Shown one piece after another: positions 17,560-26,318 of a DNA stretch of 64,000 nt (within the stretch, counting starts at the first letter, position 1; the number at the start of each line of letters is the position of its first letter). Origin of the DNA: Marinobacter shengliensis (GTDB taxonomy: Bacteria; Pseudomonadota; Gammaproteobacteria; Pseudomonadales; Oleiphilaceae). The stretch lies in assembly GCF_003007715.1 (NCBI RefSeq), contig NZ_PXNO01000003.1, forward strand, positions 31,288-95,287, in the 5' to 3' direction. The notes under the pieces were generated by a model. It worked only from the letters and a program-made list of their open reading frames with translations. It was not told where the DNA came from and searched no databases. The position numbers and the translations under genes were made by a program.

Positions 17560-18084
17560 ATGAAAGCACCGCTCACGCTCGCAACCGGCTTGTTACTGCT
17601 GGCCACCGCATCCGCCCACGCAGAGGTTTACCGCCATGTGGATGCCCAGGGCAATGTAACCTTCTCGGACGAGCCCATGCAGGGCGGGGAAGAAATCGAG
17701 GTTAAACCGGTAACCACCATCACACTGCCAAAGCCTGACGCGGTGAGAGAAACCGAACAGTTGCTTGAGGAAGTGGAGCGCGAAGGCGCAGCCTATGAGA
17801 GCCTGTCCCTGGTCTCCCCTGAGAACGATCAGGCCTTCCACAGTGGCAACGGCGACGTCACCTTTGAAGTGCGCAGCACCCCGAGCCTGCGGCGCGGTCA
17901 TCGCTATGAGGTTACCCTGGACGGCCAGCCAGTTGGCCAAAGCACCTCAGGCTCCATCACCGTCCGCAATATTGACCGAGGCACCCATCAAGCGGGCGTT
18001 CACATCGTAGATAGCGATGGCATACAGGTAAAAAGCGGCCAGCCAATCACCTTTACCATTCACCGACCATCGCGCCTTAACTGA
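17560..18084 (+). CDS. DUF4124 domain periplasmic protein
   Basis: A 174-residue protein with a signal peptide (MKAPLTLATGLLLLATASAHA, cleavage before EVYRHVD). The mature start EVYRHVDAQGNVTFSDEP is the DUF4124 signature found at the N-terminus of many small envelope proteins. The rest (about 85-174) looks like a beta-rich, Ig-like domain. The ATG at 17560 was chosen because it begins the signal peptide and has GCAGGTT before it. It stands between glnA and ntrB on the same strand. The function is not known; its position next to nitrogen genes may be only conserved neighbourhood. Confidence 0.8.
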   Translation: MKAPLTLATGLLLLATASAHAEVYRHVDAQGNVTFSDEPMQGGEEIEVKPVTTITLPKPDAVRETEQLLEEVEREGAAYESLSLVSPENDQAFHSGNGDVTFEVRSTPSLRRGHRYEVTLDGQPVGQSTSGSITVRNIDRGTHQAGVHIVDSDGIQVKSGQPITFTIHRPSRLN

Positions 18085-18090
18085 TATTTA

Positions 18091-18107
18091 CGCACTACTT
18101 TAGTGCA
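18091..18107 (+). promoter_or_regulatory. NtrC-type site upstream of ntrB
   Basis: CGCACTACTTTAGTGCA has GCAC-N7-GTGC with inner symmetry (GCACTA ... TAGTGC). It is about 195 bases upstream of the predicted sigma-54 start site for ntrB. Confidence 0.6.
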
Positions 18108-18267
18108 ACCGCACCACGATAAAGCCATACTTTGGGCAGCGAAGGGGCAAAACCCCGGCTGCCTGTAGCGACAAGCTCCCCATCTGCACCAACCTACAGC
18201 ACCCGGATGCCCTCCGGGCCCTGCTGTGCCCGTACTTAGACCATCGTCGTATCTCAGCAGGCAAAAC

Positions 18268-18283
18268 TGGTTCGTTTTTTGCA
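18268..18283 (+). promoter_or_regulatory. Candidate sigma-54 promoter of ntrBC
   Basis: TGGTTCGTTTTTTGCA keeps GG at -24 and GC at -12 with correct spacing and a T-rich -12 flank. The predicted start of transcription is near 18294, only 7 bases before the first ATG of ntrB (18301), which would favour translation from the ATG at 18325. Confidence 0.55.
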
Positions 18284-18300
18284 AAACCGGGGTAACCACC

Positions 18301-19425
18301 ATGAGTTTAAAACGGAAACCAAGCATGTCGTTCCAACCATCCATCTCGCTGGGAAGCGGTTATAAGAGCATTCTGGACAGCCTGACCACGGCCGTTCTGG
18401 TGCTGGGAAACGACCTGACCATCCGTTACCTGAACCCCGCCGCCGAAAGTCTTTTTGAAACCAGCATGACCCGTAGCCAGGGCCTGCCCCTGAAAGACGT
18501 TCTGCTCGATTCTGCGGACGCTCTGAAAACCCTGTATGCGGCAGCAGGCAATGGCCAATCCTACACCCGGCGAGAAGCAGAGTTCGCTTTACTGAGCGGC
18601 TCAAGGCTGACGGTGGACTATTCGGTGACACCCATCAGCCTTGAACCCATGGAGCTGTTGATCGAGATCCAGCCCCGGGACCGGCTGATGCGCATCAGCC
18701 GCGAAGAAGACATTATCTCCCAACAGGAGACCACCCGGATCCTGGTTCGCGGCATGGCCCACGAAATCAAGAACCCATTGGGCGGCATTCGTGGCGCAGC
18801 TCAACTGCTTGACCGGGAACTGAACGACGAAGACCAACGCGAATACACCCGGGTAATCATCGACGAGGCAGACCGTCTGCGCAGCCTGGTCGATCGTATG
18901 CTCGGCCCCAACAAGGCACTGAAAATCGCGCCCACCAACATCCACGAGGTTCTGGAGCGGGTACGTACCTTGGTGGAAGCCGAAAGCAGGGGCCGCGTCC
19001 GGCTGAAACGGGATTACGACCCCAGCATTCCCGAGTTCCCCGGAGACAAAGAACAACTGATCCAGGCATTCCTGAACATCGCCCGTAACGCCATGGAGGC
19101 GGCCTTCGAGAACGAAGGTGCAAGTCCTTCCGATGTACCGCCGACCATCACTTTCCGTACCCGTGCGCTGCGCCAGTTCACCATAGGCCATCGTCGTCAC
19201 CGGCTGGTGTGCCGCGCCGACATCATCGATAACGGCCCGGGTATTCCGGCGGATCTTCTGCAGAACATCTTTTATCCCATGATCAGTGGCCGGGCCTCAG
19301 GAACCGGCCTTGGCCTTTCTATTACCCAAAGCATCATCGGCCAGCACCGAGGGCTGGTGGAGTGTGAGAGCGAGCCCGGAAGAACCGATTTCATTATCTT
19401 CCTGCCTCTGGAGGACAACCAATGA
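18301..19425 (+). CDS. glnL: Nitrogen regulation sensor histidine kinase NtrB (GlnL)
   Basis: A 374-residue cytoplasmic two-component kinase / phosphatase that controls NtrC in response to PII. An N-terminal PAS domain (about 20-120) precedes the H box GMAHEIKNPLGGIRGAAQLL (phosphorylated His), the N box NIARNAMEAA, and ATP-lid motifs DNGPGIP and GTGLGLSI. There is no membrane segment, as expected for NtrB. Start at ATG 18301 (GGGGTAA upstream); ATG 18325 is an alternative with GGAA upstream and fits the predicted sigma-54 transcript better. The stop overlaps ntrC as ATGA. Confidence 0.95.
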   Translation: MSLKRKPSMSFQPSISLGSGYKSILDSLTTAVLVLGNDLTIRYLNPAAESLFETSMTRSQGLPLKDVLLDSADALKTLYAAAGNGQSYTRREAEFALLSGSRLTVDYSVTPISLEPMELLIEIQPRDRLMRISREEDIISQQETTRILVRGMAHEIKNPLGGIRGAAQLLDRELNDEDQREYTRVIIDEADRLRSLVDRMLGPNKALKIAPTNIHEVLERVRTLVEAESRGRVRLKRDYDPSIPEFPGDKEQLIQAFLNIARNAMEAAFENEGASPSDVPPTITFRTRALRQFTIGHRRHRLVCRADIIDNGPGIPADLLQNIFYPMISGRASGTGLGLSITQSIIGQHRGLVECESEPGRTDFIIFLPLEDNQ

Positions 19426-20855
19426 GCCAACCGGCAAACGTCTGGATCATCGACGACGACAAAAGCATTCGCTGGGTGCTGGAACGCGCCCTGAACCAGG
19501 CCGGTATGCAGCCGCGAGTTTTCGACAGTGGCGAAAGCATTATGATGCGGCTGGAACACGAGCAACCCGATGCCATCGTCAGCGATATCCGCATGCCCGG
19601 AGTAGACGGCATCACCCTGCTCTCGCAGATTGTCGACAAGCATCCGGATGTGCCGGTGATCATCATGACTGCCCATTCGGACCTGGAAAGTGCGGTTACC
19701 AGTTATCAGACCGGTGCCTTCGAATACCTGCCCAAGCCCTTTGATGTAGACGATGCCGTGGCCCTGGTGAAACGCGCCGTGGCCCACAGTCATGAAAAAC
19801 GGGCTGCCAGCGAACCCCAGGCCGACAGCGCCCAGCGCAATACCGAGATCATCGGTGAAGCTCCGGCCATGCAGGAGGTGTTCAGGGCCATCGGCCGCCT
19901 GTCTCACTCCAACATCACGGTATTGATCAACGGAGAAAGCGGCACCGGTAAGGAACTCGTCGCTCAGGCCCTGCACAACCACAGCCCCCGGGCCCGCAAC
20001 CCGTTCATCGCCCTGAACATGGCCGCTATCCCCAAGGATTTGATTGAATCTGAACTGTTCGGCCATGAAAAGGGCGCCTTCACCGGCGCCGGCGCAGCCC
20101 GCCAGGGGCGGTTTGAGCAAGCAAACGGCGGCACCCTGTTTCTGGATGAAATCGGTGATATGCCAGCCGACACCCAGACCCGTCTGCTGCGAGTATTGGC
20201 CGATGGTGAATTCTATCGGGTAGGCGGCACCACCCCGATTAAAGTGGATGTGCGTATCATCGCCGCCACTCATCAAGACCTGGAAAAACTGGTGCAGGCA
20301 GGTAGCTTCCGGGAAGATTTATTCCACCGCCTGAACGTTATCCGCGTGCACCTGCCCAAGCTGGCGGAACGGCGGGAAGATATTCCCCGCCTGATGCAGC
20401 ACTTCCTGAAACGGGCCGCCAAGGAACTGGCGGTGGAGCCGAAGCTGTTGCGCCCGGATGCCGAAGAGTACCTGACCACCCTGCCCTGGCCCGGCAACGT
20501 CCGCCAGCTGGAAAACACCTGCCGCTGGCTGACTGTGATGGCAAGCGGGCGAGAGATTCACGTGGATGACTTGCCGCCTGAGCTGTTGCACCAGGCGGAA
20601 AGCGAGCACAGCGCCACTGGCCAGACCTGGCAGGAAGGCCTGAGAAACTGGGCAGAGCAGGAACTGAAGCGCGGCAAGAAATCGATCCTGGACACCGCCG
20701 TACCGGAGTTCGAGAAGATTATGATTGAGGTGGCCCTGAAGCACACCGGCGGGCGCCGCCGGGATGCGTCCGTGCTGCTTGGCTGGGGCAGGAATACGCT
20801 GACCCGGAAGATTAACGAACTGAAAATCGATTCTGCTGAAGACGCGGAAGACTAA
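19422..20855 (+). CDS. glnG: Nitrogen regulation response regulator NtrC (GlnG)
   Basis: A 477-residue sigma-54 activator. Receiver domain about 5-120 with acidic pocket DDD and phospho-Asp in AIVSDIRMPG. AAA+ domain about 145-375 with Walker A GESGTGKE, the sigma-54 contact loop GAFTGA and Walker B GGTLFLDEIGD. C-terminal Fis-type helix-turn-helix (about 440-470). It activates glnA and its own operon at NtrC palindromes when phosphorylated. It is translationally coupled to ntrB. The stop is 7 bases from the end of the convergent response-regulator gene. Confidence 0.97.
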   Translation: MSQPANVWIIDDDKSIRWVLERALNQAGMQPRVFDSGESIMMRLEHEQPDAIVSDIRMPGVDGITLLSQIVDKHPDVPVIIMTAHSDLESAVTSYQTGAFEYLPKPFDVDDAVALVKRAVAHSHEKRAASEPQADSAQRNTEIIGEAPAMQEVFRAIGRLSHSNITVLINGESGTGKELVAQALHNHSPRARNPFIALNMAAIPKDLIESELFGHEKGAFTGAGAARQGRFEQANGGTLFLDEIGDMPADTQTRLLRVLADGEFYRVGGTTPIKVDVRIIAATHQDLEKLVQAGSFREDLFHRLNVIRVHLPKLAERREDIPRLMQHFLKRAAKELAVEPKLLRPDAEEYLTTLPWPGNVRQLENTCRWLTVMASGREIHVDDLPPELLHQAESEHSATGQTWQEGLRNWAEQELKRGKKSILDTAVPEFEKIMIEVALKHTGGRRRDASVLLGWGRNTLTRKINELKIDSAEDAED

Positions 20856-20862
20856 GCTGCCG

Positions 20863-21525
20863 TCAATCCTGGGCGACGGACGCCGCTGGCTGCATGCAGA
20901 TTTGAACCAGCCCCGCATCAATGGCGAAGAAGACCAGCTTCGCCATCGACTCGATTCCAAGGCTGCTCTTGATGGCAGTCACCGTATTGGCCACGGTTTT
21001 CTTTTCGATTGCCAGGGCATGGGCAATTTCATCATTGCTTAACCCGCGAGCCAGCATAGAAAACACTTCAAACTGGCGGCGCGTCAACTGCTGCAGTTTT
21101 GAGGACTCAGACGCCTGATCATTGAAAGACGATTTCATGATCAGATCGTATTCAACAAAAATTTCACCCTCGGCAACTCGCTGAACTGCCTTGATCAGGG
21201 TGTCGGTCTCGCAGGACTTGGTGATGTAACCCATGGCGCCCACCTGAAGGGCGCGCTTAACGATGGGAACTTCGTTGTACATGCTGAAAAACAGGATACG
21301 CGCGTCTTTCTGATCTTCCAGAATTCTGGCAGCCGCTTCTATGCCGCTGATGCCCGGCAACCCTACGTCCATGATGATCAGATCCGGCTGATGCCTTCTG
21401 CTGAAGTCGCAGGCTTCCTCCCCAGATGCCGCCTCCATAATTTCACAGGGTTCCAGGGCCATCGATAACAGGCTGACATAACCCTGTCGCACCACCGCAT
21501 GATCATCCGCAATCAGAATTTTCAT
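20863..21525 (-). CDS. NarL/FixJ (LuxR-type) response regulator, orphan
   Basis: A 220-residue protein. The receiver domain (about 1-120) has acidic pair DD (residues 6-7), phospho-Asp in LIIMDVGLPG (about residue 54), the SM segment (conserved T/S) and Lys of YITKS. The C-terminal GerE helix-turn-helix (about 145-205) reads LTRRQFEVFSMLARGLSNDEIA. The start at 21525 begins MKILIADDHAV. No histidine kinase is adjacent, so its partner is elsewhere. It is directly downstream of the TonB-receptor gene, separated by that gene's terminator, which hints at a regulatory link but does not prove it. Confidence 0.85.
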   Translation of the reverse strand: MKILIADDHAVVRQGYVSLLSMALEPCEIMEAASGEEACDFSRRHQPDLIIMDVGLPGISGIEAAARILEDQKDARILFFSMYNEVPIVKRALQVGAMGYITKSCETDTLIKAVQRVAEGEIFVEYDLIMKSSFNDQASESSKLQQLTRRQFEVFSMLARGLSNDEIAHALAIEKKTVANTVTAIKSSLGIESMAKLVFFAIDAGLVQICMQPAASVAQD

Positions 21526-21601
21526 CTCGGACTCTTTTGTTGTTAGTATTCGCCAGCCAAGATTATCACAACCCTCTCGGGCGTTTGTTCCCCCCTGACA
21601 C

Positions 21602-21632
21602 AAAAAAGCTCCGGCCGCAGAGCAACCGGAGC
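21602..21632 (-). terminator. Rho-independent terminator of the TonB-receptor operon
   Basis: GCTCCGG (21608-21614) and CCGGAGC (21626-21632) form a 7-bp stem; on the minus strand it is followed by TTTTTT. It lies about 70 bases after the receptor stop. Confidence 0.75.
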
Positions 21633-21699
21633 ATCGGAAGAAAAATGCCGGGAAAAGGAAAGAAACCCGGCCAAGCGATATGACTAACCGAGGGTCATA

Positions 21700-23823
21700 T
21701 CAAAACCTCACTGTTGCGCCAGCAACCACGGTTCTGGGGGCGCCGGGGCGGATGCCGTCCTGCACATCCGAGATATACAGCTTGTCTGACAGGTTGCGCC
21801 CCTGAACCCACAAGGTTGCATCCGTAGTGGTCGGCAACTTGTAGCTTGCCCGTGCCGAGAACAGGGTACGGCTCGGCACCTTGCCCGCCTCGCCGTCAGA
21901 GGTCAGCTCACGGGTATTTTCGATATCACTGTAGAAGGACCCCAGATGGCTGACAGTGGCGCTCAAGTGCCAGCCGGCCATGTGATCCATCCCAACGGTG
22001 AAGCTGCCTGCCAGGGTCGGGATTTCTGGCACGTGATTATCGTCCAGGGGGCCGGTGGTGAAGCGGGCATCGGTGTAGTTCAGCGCAGCTTCGGCGAACA
22101 GGTTGTAATCCGCCAGGTAGAAGGCAGAGGAATCGATTCTGGCGCCGACATCGACGCCGATAATGCGAGAATCCGCTGCGTTTACAAACAACGCATCACC
22201 GAATTCGTCCACATCATCACGAATCAACGTGTCCTTGATGCGATTGTGGAACACAGCTGCATCCAGGCTGACACCTTTGATCGCACTGGTACGGATACCC
22301 AACTGGCTATTCACGCCGGTTTCCGGGGTGAGCGGAAACTCATCCGAGCGAGCCGAGGCAGGCGCATAACCGCGATGAATGCCGGCGTAGATCTCTGACT
22401 GTGCAAACCCTGTGTAAAGCAGACTTATACCGGGCAGGAACAATGCGTTGGAATCCTTTTCCCGAACACCTTCGTCACTGCTACCAGGGCGAAACACCGT
22501 GTCTTTGTATTGGTTGTAGGTTTCATAACGAAGGCCCGGGGTCACCGTCCAGTCACCAAAGCTCATGCTGTTCTGGATATATCCGGAAACCGCCTCGGCA
22601 TCATATTCCACCAGGCGCCCGTCACGGGTGTAGCCATCCTCGCCAGAGACGGCAAACAAACGGCCGCGGTTGCCCTCATCCAGTTTCTCCCCCGGCAGGC
22701 CAACAGGACGGCGATCCTCAAAGTTATGGTTTTCGTAGCGTACGCCGGTCTGGATACGATGGGTCAGCCCAAGCGCTTCAATGTTGGCCCACTCCAGTCG
22801 GCTCTCCAGCCCAAGGTTCTCATAACGGCGATCCCGGCCTTCCATCACGCCGCCGTCTGCAGGTGCCGTGCCGCGAGTCTGGAAACGCGGGCGGTCCAGG
22901 TCTGTAAAGAAGACTTTACTGGACACGCTGACATCGTCCGTAACCTGCAGGTTATGGGTCAGGTCGTACTTCAGGTAGTTCACCGAAATGTTGTTATCTT
23001 CGCGCCCCTCATCGAAACGGCTCTTGTTGCGGGGCGCCTCACGATACTCCTGCAGAGAAAGGTTCGCCTCGTCGTAACCATCGCTGCGCTCACGCAAGTA
23101 GGTCACAGACGCCGCCAGCTGGTTGCGTTCATTAACCTGCCATTCCAAGCCAGTATAGAAATCGTCGTACTGATGCTCTTCCACATCAAAGGTTCCGTCA
23201 GCACGCTTGCCGGTGTAGGAGAACACCATGCCGACATCGCCTTCAGTGCGGCGATGGTGAATATGCTGCTGGATGGTGTCCTGGTTGCCCACGCCCATTT
23301 CGATGACGGTTTCCGGCACCGGGGTAGGTTTCAGGTTACGGAAATTGACGATGCCGTGGTTGTTCAGAGGGCCGTGGACAATCTGCCCGGCGCCCTTGTA
23401 AACCTCAACACGCTCCAGGCGTTCCAGCGGCGGGGTGTAATGCGCACCGGAATCGAGGTATGCACTGTTGTTGATCGGCGTGCCGTCTTCGAGCAAGAGC
23501 ACCTTACGGGAACGGCGCGGCGGTGCACCGCGAACACCAATACCGGAGCGCCGGCCGAGGACATCATCATCAATGGTGCGCACGCCCGGCACAAAGTCCA
23601 GGGCATCATGCAGGGTGTAGGGCTTATACACATCGATCTGGTCACGGGTCAGCACACTCGCGGCACCCGGCATGCCTTCAACAGACGTGGGCACCAGGCT
23701 ACGCACATCCAGTGCTGGCAGATACACTGCCTCGCTTGTCTGCTGGGCCATCACAATGCCCGGAACGGAAGCCAGAACGACGAAACGCACCGCGCGGATT
23801 ATTGGTTTCAACATCAAACTCAT
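21700..23823 (-). CDS. TonB-dependent outer-membrane receptor (FecA-like)
   Basis: A 707-residue precursor with a signal peptide (about 1-26, ending VMAQQ). The plug domain (about 50-165) has PGVRTIDDDVLGRRSGIGVRG and VLLLEDGTPI; the barrel follows and ends in the aromatic GATVRF. The barrel has the layout of FecA-type siderophore or ferric-citrate receptors. There is no N-terminal STN signalling domain and no sigma/anti-sigma pair, so it is not a transducing FecA. It takes up a chelated metal or other ligand with energy from TonB. It is the last gene after exbB-exbD-exbD-tonB. The ligand is not known; copper or iron chelates are possible given the cupredoxin across the divergent promoter. 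Confidence 0.9.
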   Translation of the reverse strand: MSLMLKPIIRAVRFVVLASVPGIVMAQQTSEAVYLPALDVRSLVPTSVEGMPGAASVLTRDQIDVYKPYTLHDALDFVPGVRTIDDDVLGRRSGIGVRGAPPRRSRKVLLLEDGTPINNSAYLDSGAHYTPPLERLERVEVYKGAGQIVHGPLNNHGIVNFRNLKPTPVPETVIEMGVGNQDTIQQHIHHRRTEGDVGMVFSYTGKRADGTFDVEEHQYDDFYTGLEWQVNERNQLAASVTYLRERSDGYDEANLSLQEYREAPRNKSRFDEGREDNNISVNYLKYDLTHNLQVTDDVSVSSKVFFTDLDRPRFQTRGTAPADGGVMEGRDRRYENLGLESRLEWANIEALGLTHRIQTGVRYENHNFEDRRPVGLPGEKLDEGNRGRLFAVSGEDGYTRDGRLVEYDAEAVSGYIQNSMSFGDWTVTPGLRYETYNQYKDTVFRPGSSDEGVREKDSNALFLPGISLLYTGFAQSEIYAGIHRGYAPASARSDEFPLTPETGVNSQLGIRTSAIKGVSLDAAVFHNRIKDTLIRDDVDEFGDALFVNAADSRIIGVDVGARIDSSAFYLADYNLFAEAALNYTDARFTTGPLDDNHVPEIPTLAGSFTVGMDHMAGWHLSATVSHLGSFYSDIENTRELTSDGEAGKVPSRTLFSARASYKLPTTTDATLWVQGRNLSDKLYISDVQDGIRPGAPRTVVAGATVRF

Positions 23824-23955
23824 CGTATTCCCCTTAGCACAGGTTTTTATTGCTGTTGGGGTAACCTTAGAGTGGGTAGCGATTCGGGAGAACTGAACGA
23901 TGGAACCTGAGGAGGCCTACTTTGGGTCGGGACATTTTCCCGTTAAAGCCAGGCG

Positions 23956-24759
23956 TTACCGCAGGGAAAAGGCGACGGGCAAGGTCACCGTCAACTCGGG
24001 CCGGCCATAATCCGCCGGTACTCCGGGTAACGGTACAGCCCTGGACAACATTTCCCGCACCTCGTCATCCAGAGGGCGAAAGCCCGCACTCTTTACCACC
24101 CGGGCGTCTGCCACCTGGCCTTGCCGGTTAACCGTAAAGGTCACCTCGACCACACCTTCCCGACGCATGCGGCGGGCAGAATCGGGGTAACGTTTATAGC
24201 GGTTCAGGTGGCCCAGTAACGCTTGCAGATAACGGGCTTCATCGTTCACCACACCACCGGTATCTGCCTGTGTGGCGGGGGTTGCCGAGGCATCTTCGAC
24301 GGGGGCTAAGTTAGGCTCTGCGGTGGGTGCCGGGTCGGCGCCACTGGTTTCAGGCACCTCCTGCTCCTCTACATCCATATCGGGTTCTGACGTTGTCGAT
24401 ACCGGCTCGACAGGCTCCGGCTCTGGCGTTGGCTGTGGCTTGGGCTCTGGTTCTGGCAGGGGTTCTGGCTTTGTTTCTGGCGACGGCGCGGGCATGGGGG
24501 CCTGCAAGGAATCAGGCTTCTTCTGGGGCTCCTCTTTCGGGGTGGCCTGTACCGGCTCTGGATCAGTGTCAGAAGGACTTTCAGCAGGCGACATGTCAGC
24601 TCTCGCCAGCGTCACAAAAACACCATCGGTCCCTTCATCTGCGGCCACATCCGGCACCGGCTGTTGCACCAATACACCCTGCACGATCAGAAAGGCTCCG
24701 GCATGAAACGCCAGTGCACAGAGCGCACCCGCAAACAGATACCGACGCTTCAACCCCAT
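23956..24759 (-). CDS. tonB: Energy transducer TonB
   Basis: A 267-residue TonB. One N-terminal membrane anchor (about 6-30), a long Pro/Glu/Lys-rich periplasmic linker (about 60-150) and a C-terminal TonB domain (about 185-267) with YPDSARRMRREGVVEVTFTV and the GFRPLDDEV segment. It couples proton-motive force from ExbB/ExbD to outer-membrane receptors. The ATG at 24759 overlaps the preceding exbD stop by one base (TGATG). It probably serves mainly the linked receptor. Confidence 0.92.
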   Translation of the reverse strand: MGLKRRYLFAGALCALAFHAGAFLIVQGVLVQQPVPDVAADEGTDGVFVTLARADMSPAESPSDTDPEPVQATPKEEPQKKPDSLQAPMPAPSPETKPEPLPEPEPKPQPTPEPEPVEPVSTTSEPDMDVEEQEVPETSGADPAPTAEPNLAPVEDASATPATQADTGGVVNDEARYLQALLGHLNRYKRYPDSARRMRREGVVEVTFTVNRQGQVADARVVKSAGFRPLDDEVREMLSRAVPLPGVPADYGRPELTVTLPVAFSLR

Positions 24760-25178
24760 CACGGGCTCCGCCGCGTGGACAGGTGCACCGATTCAAACCC
24801 AGCTTCCGACACCCAGGCCAACACCGGCTGCCATTGCTCTGCCGTTAACGCCTGATCAATCTTGACCAGCACCTGGGATTGGGAGCGCGCCGCTCCATCC
24901 ACACCCCAGCCATCCGCCAATGCCCGCGAGAGCTCGTCGTGCTGGACCGGGGTGCCATTGAGAAAAACCTCACCACCTTCCGTCATCAGAATCTCGGCCT
25001 GCGCTGACACCTCCGGTCCGCCGGAGTCCATGGCAGGGGGAACAAACGGCAAACCATCAGACGCCCGAATCTGACCGGCCAGCATGAAGAAGATCAGCAT
25101 CAGAAAGACCACGTTGATCAGCGGTATCAGATGATCGTCATTACTGGCCGCCGGAGCGCTGCCACGTTTGATTTTCAT
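24759..25178 (-). CDS. ExbD family protein, second copy, with Asn at the proton-binding position
   Basis: A 139-residue ExbD/TolR family protein with one TM helix (about 17-36) and a periplasmic domain. The TM reads HLIPLINVVFLMLIFFML. In E. coli ExbD the corresponding PLID Asp is essential for proton use; here it is Asn 22 (codon AAC at 25115-25113). The copy just upstream keeps the Asp. The two may form a mixed ExbD dimer with one protonatable site. ATGA overlap with the previous exbD. Confidence 0.85.
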   Translation of the reverse strand: MKIKRGSAPAASNDDHLIPLINVVFLMLIFFMLAGQIRASDGLPFVPPAMDSGGPEVSAQAEILMTEGGEVFLNGTPVQHDELSRALADGWGVDGAARSQSQVLVKIDQALTAEQWQPVLAWVSEAGFESVHLSTRRSP

Positions 25179-25588
25179 TCTGCCGCCCCAGTGTTCACCG
25201 AGACTCTGGCTGCCCCCAATCCCCCTACCTGATCGAGTAACCAGACCACCTGTTGTATTGAACTCGCTGGATGGGGTATGAGGATCACGGACTTGTTACC
25301 TCCAGCGAGCAGATCACTCAGCTGCCTGTCATCCAGAAACACGAGCGGCTCATCCGGCAGGATTGGTCGGCCATCCGGCGTCATGCCCAGCATCAAAGGT
25401 GGCTCACCGGAGACCTCTGAGCCCTCGCCTGTCGACACCATCAAGTCGAGACTTTGCCACTGGATAAACGAGGAGGTGACCATGAAAAACAGCAGCAGAA
25501 TGAACACCACATCAATCAGTGGTGTCAGACCAATCAGCTTTCGGGAGGGTGCCGCGGGGCGATCAAGCTGCATGGCCCCGCCGCTCAT
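25175..25588 (-). CDS. exbD: Biopolymer transport protein ExbD, first copy (canonical Asp)
   Basis: A 137-residue ExbD/TolR family protein. TM helix about 18-40 with LTPLIDVVFILLLFFMV, which retains the proton-binding Asp 26. The periplasmic part follows. It is part of the inner-membrane stator with ExbB that drives TonB. The start is uncertain: ATG 25588 overlaps the exbB end by 26 bases, and ATG 25573 would overlap it by 11; neither has a strong ribosome binding site, consistent with translational coupling. Confidence 0.88.
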   Translation of the reverse strand: MSGGAMQLDRPAAPSRKLIGLTPLIDVVFILLLFFMVTSSFIQWQSLDLMVSTGEGSEVSGEPPLMLGMTPDGRPILPDEPLVFLDDRQLSDLLAGGNKSVILIPHPASSIQQVVWLLDQVGGLGAARVSVNTGAAE

Positions 25589-26306
25589 CACTGGCGTTAA
25601 GAGGATTAGCCGCCGCCTCAGACACATTCACCGCGCCGGAAGTATTGCCAACCAAGGGTCCGGTAAACACCGCTGTCAGCGCATCTTCCATCTCATCCAC
25701 CAAGCGGTCCGTTTTACGCTCAAGGTAGCTGTGCAACATGACCACGGGAATGGCCACAATCAGGCCCGCAGCCGTGGTCAGCAGGGCCTGCCAGATCCCT
25801 CCCGACAGCACCGACGGGTCCACCTGGTTACCCGCTGCTTCCATCTGCTGGAACGCCAAAATCATCCCCATTACCGTACCCAGAAGGCCCAGCAATGGGC
25901 TTAATGTGGCAATGACTTCCAGCGGCTTCAGATAGCTCTTGAGCGACGCCAAGTGCCGGGACGCCTGGCGGGCCAGCTCCTCCCGAACCAGTGGTGAGTC
26001 ACCATGGCGCATCACCGAAGCCATGGCACTGGCCACCAACGCCGGAACCGGCTGCTGGCAGGTCATCAAGAGACTGTGGGCGTCACGCACTTGGCCGTCC
26101 CGCCACAAAGACAGACTGTCCGAAACTTTTGTTTTGGATTGCCAGGTGGTCAAAAACAACTGCAGGGATTTGCCAACAATCAACGTGACGGCAACCATGG
26201 AGAATACCAACAAGATCGCCACCACAGGCCCGCCAATACCCAGCAATTCCACCAACCCGGGCGTCAACACACCCATTTCCACCAACGGACTCAACCACTC
26301 AGACAT
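25563..26306 (-). CDS. exbB: ExbB / MotA-TolQ family proton channel protein
   Basis: A 247-residue MotA/TolQ/ExbB family protein with three TM regions (about 22-48, 120-150, 165-190). Conserved ATLSPLLGLLGTVMGMILAF (about 133-152) and ALLTTAAGLIVAIPVVMLHSYLERK (printed as two motifs: ALLTTAAGLIVAIPV and HSYLERK) mark the channel-forming helices. It forms the pentameric channel around ExbD. The ATG 26306 has GGTGAAG upstream, but close; an in-frame TTG 12 bases earlier is possible. First gene of the exbB-exbD-exbD-tonB-receptor unit, divergent from the cupredoxin gene. Confidence 0.9.
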   Translation of the reverse strand: MSEWLSPLVEMGVLTPGLVELLGIGGPVVAILLVFSMVAVTLIVGKSLQLFLTTWQSKTKVSDSLSLWRDGQVRDAHSLLMTCQQPVPALVASAMASVMRHGDSPLVREELARQASRHLASLKSYLKPLEVIATLSPLLGLLGTVMGMILAFQQMEAAGNQVDPSVLSGGIWQALLTTAAGLIVAIPVVMLHSYLERKTDRLVDEMEDALTAVFTGPLVGNTSGAVNVSEAAANPLNASDERRGHAA

Positions 26307-26318
26307 CACTTCACCCAA

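Noticed and set aside
22510..23910. A 466-residue open frame antisense to the TonB receptor
   Set aside because: No motif, signal or domain pattern; explained by codon bias of the real receptor gene.
23824..23955. Fur box upstream of the TonB receptor
   Set aside because: No AT-rich 19-bp palindrome; the spacer is GC-balanced, and the gene is probably read from the exbB promoter.
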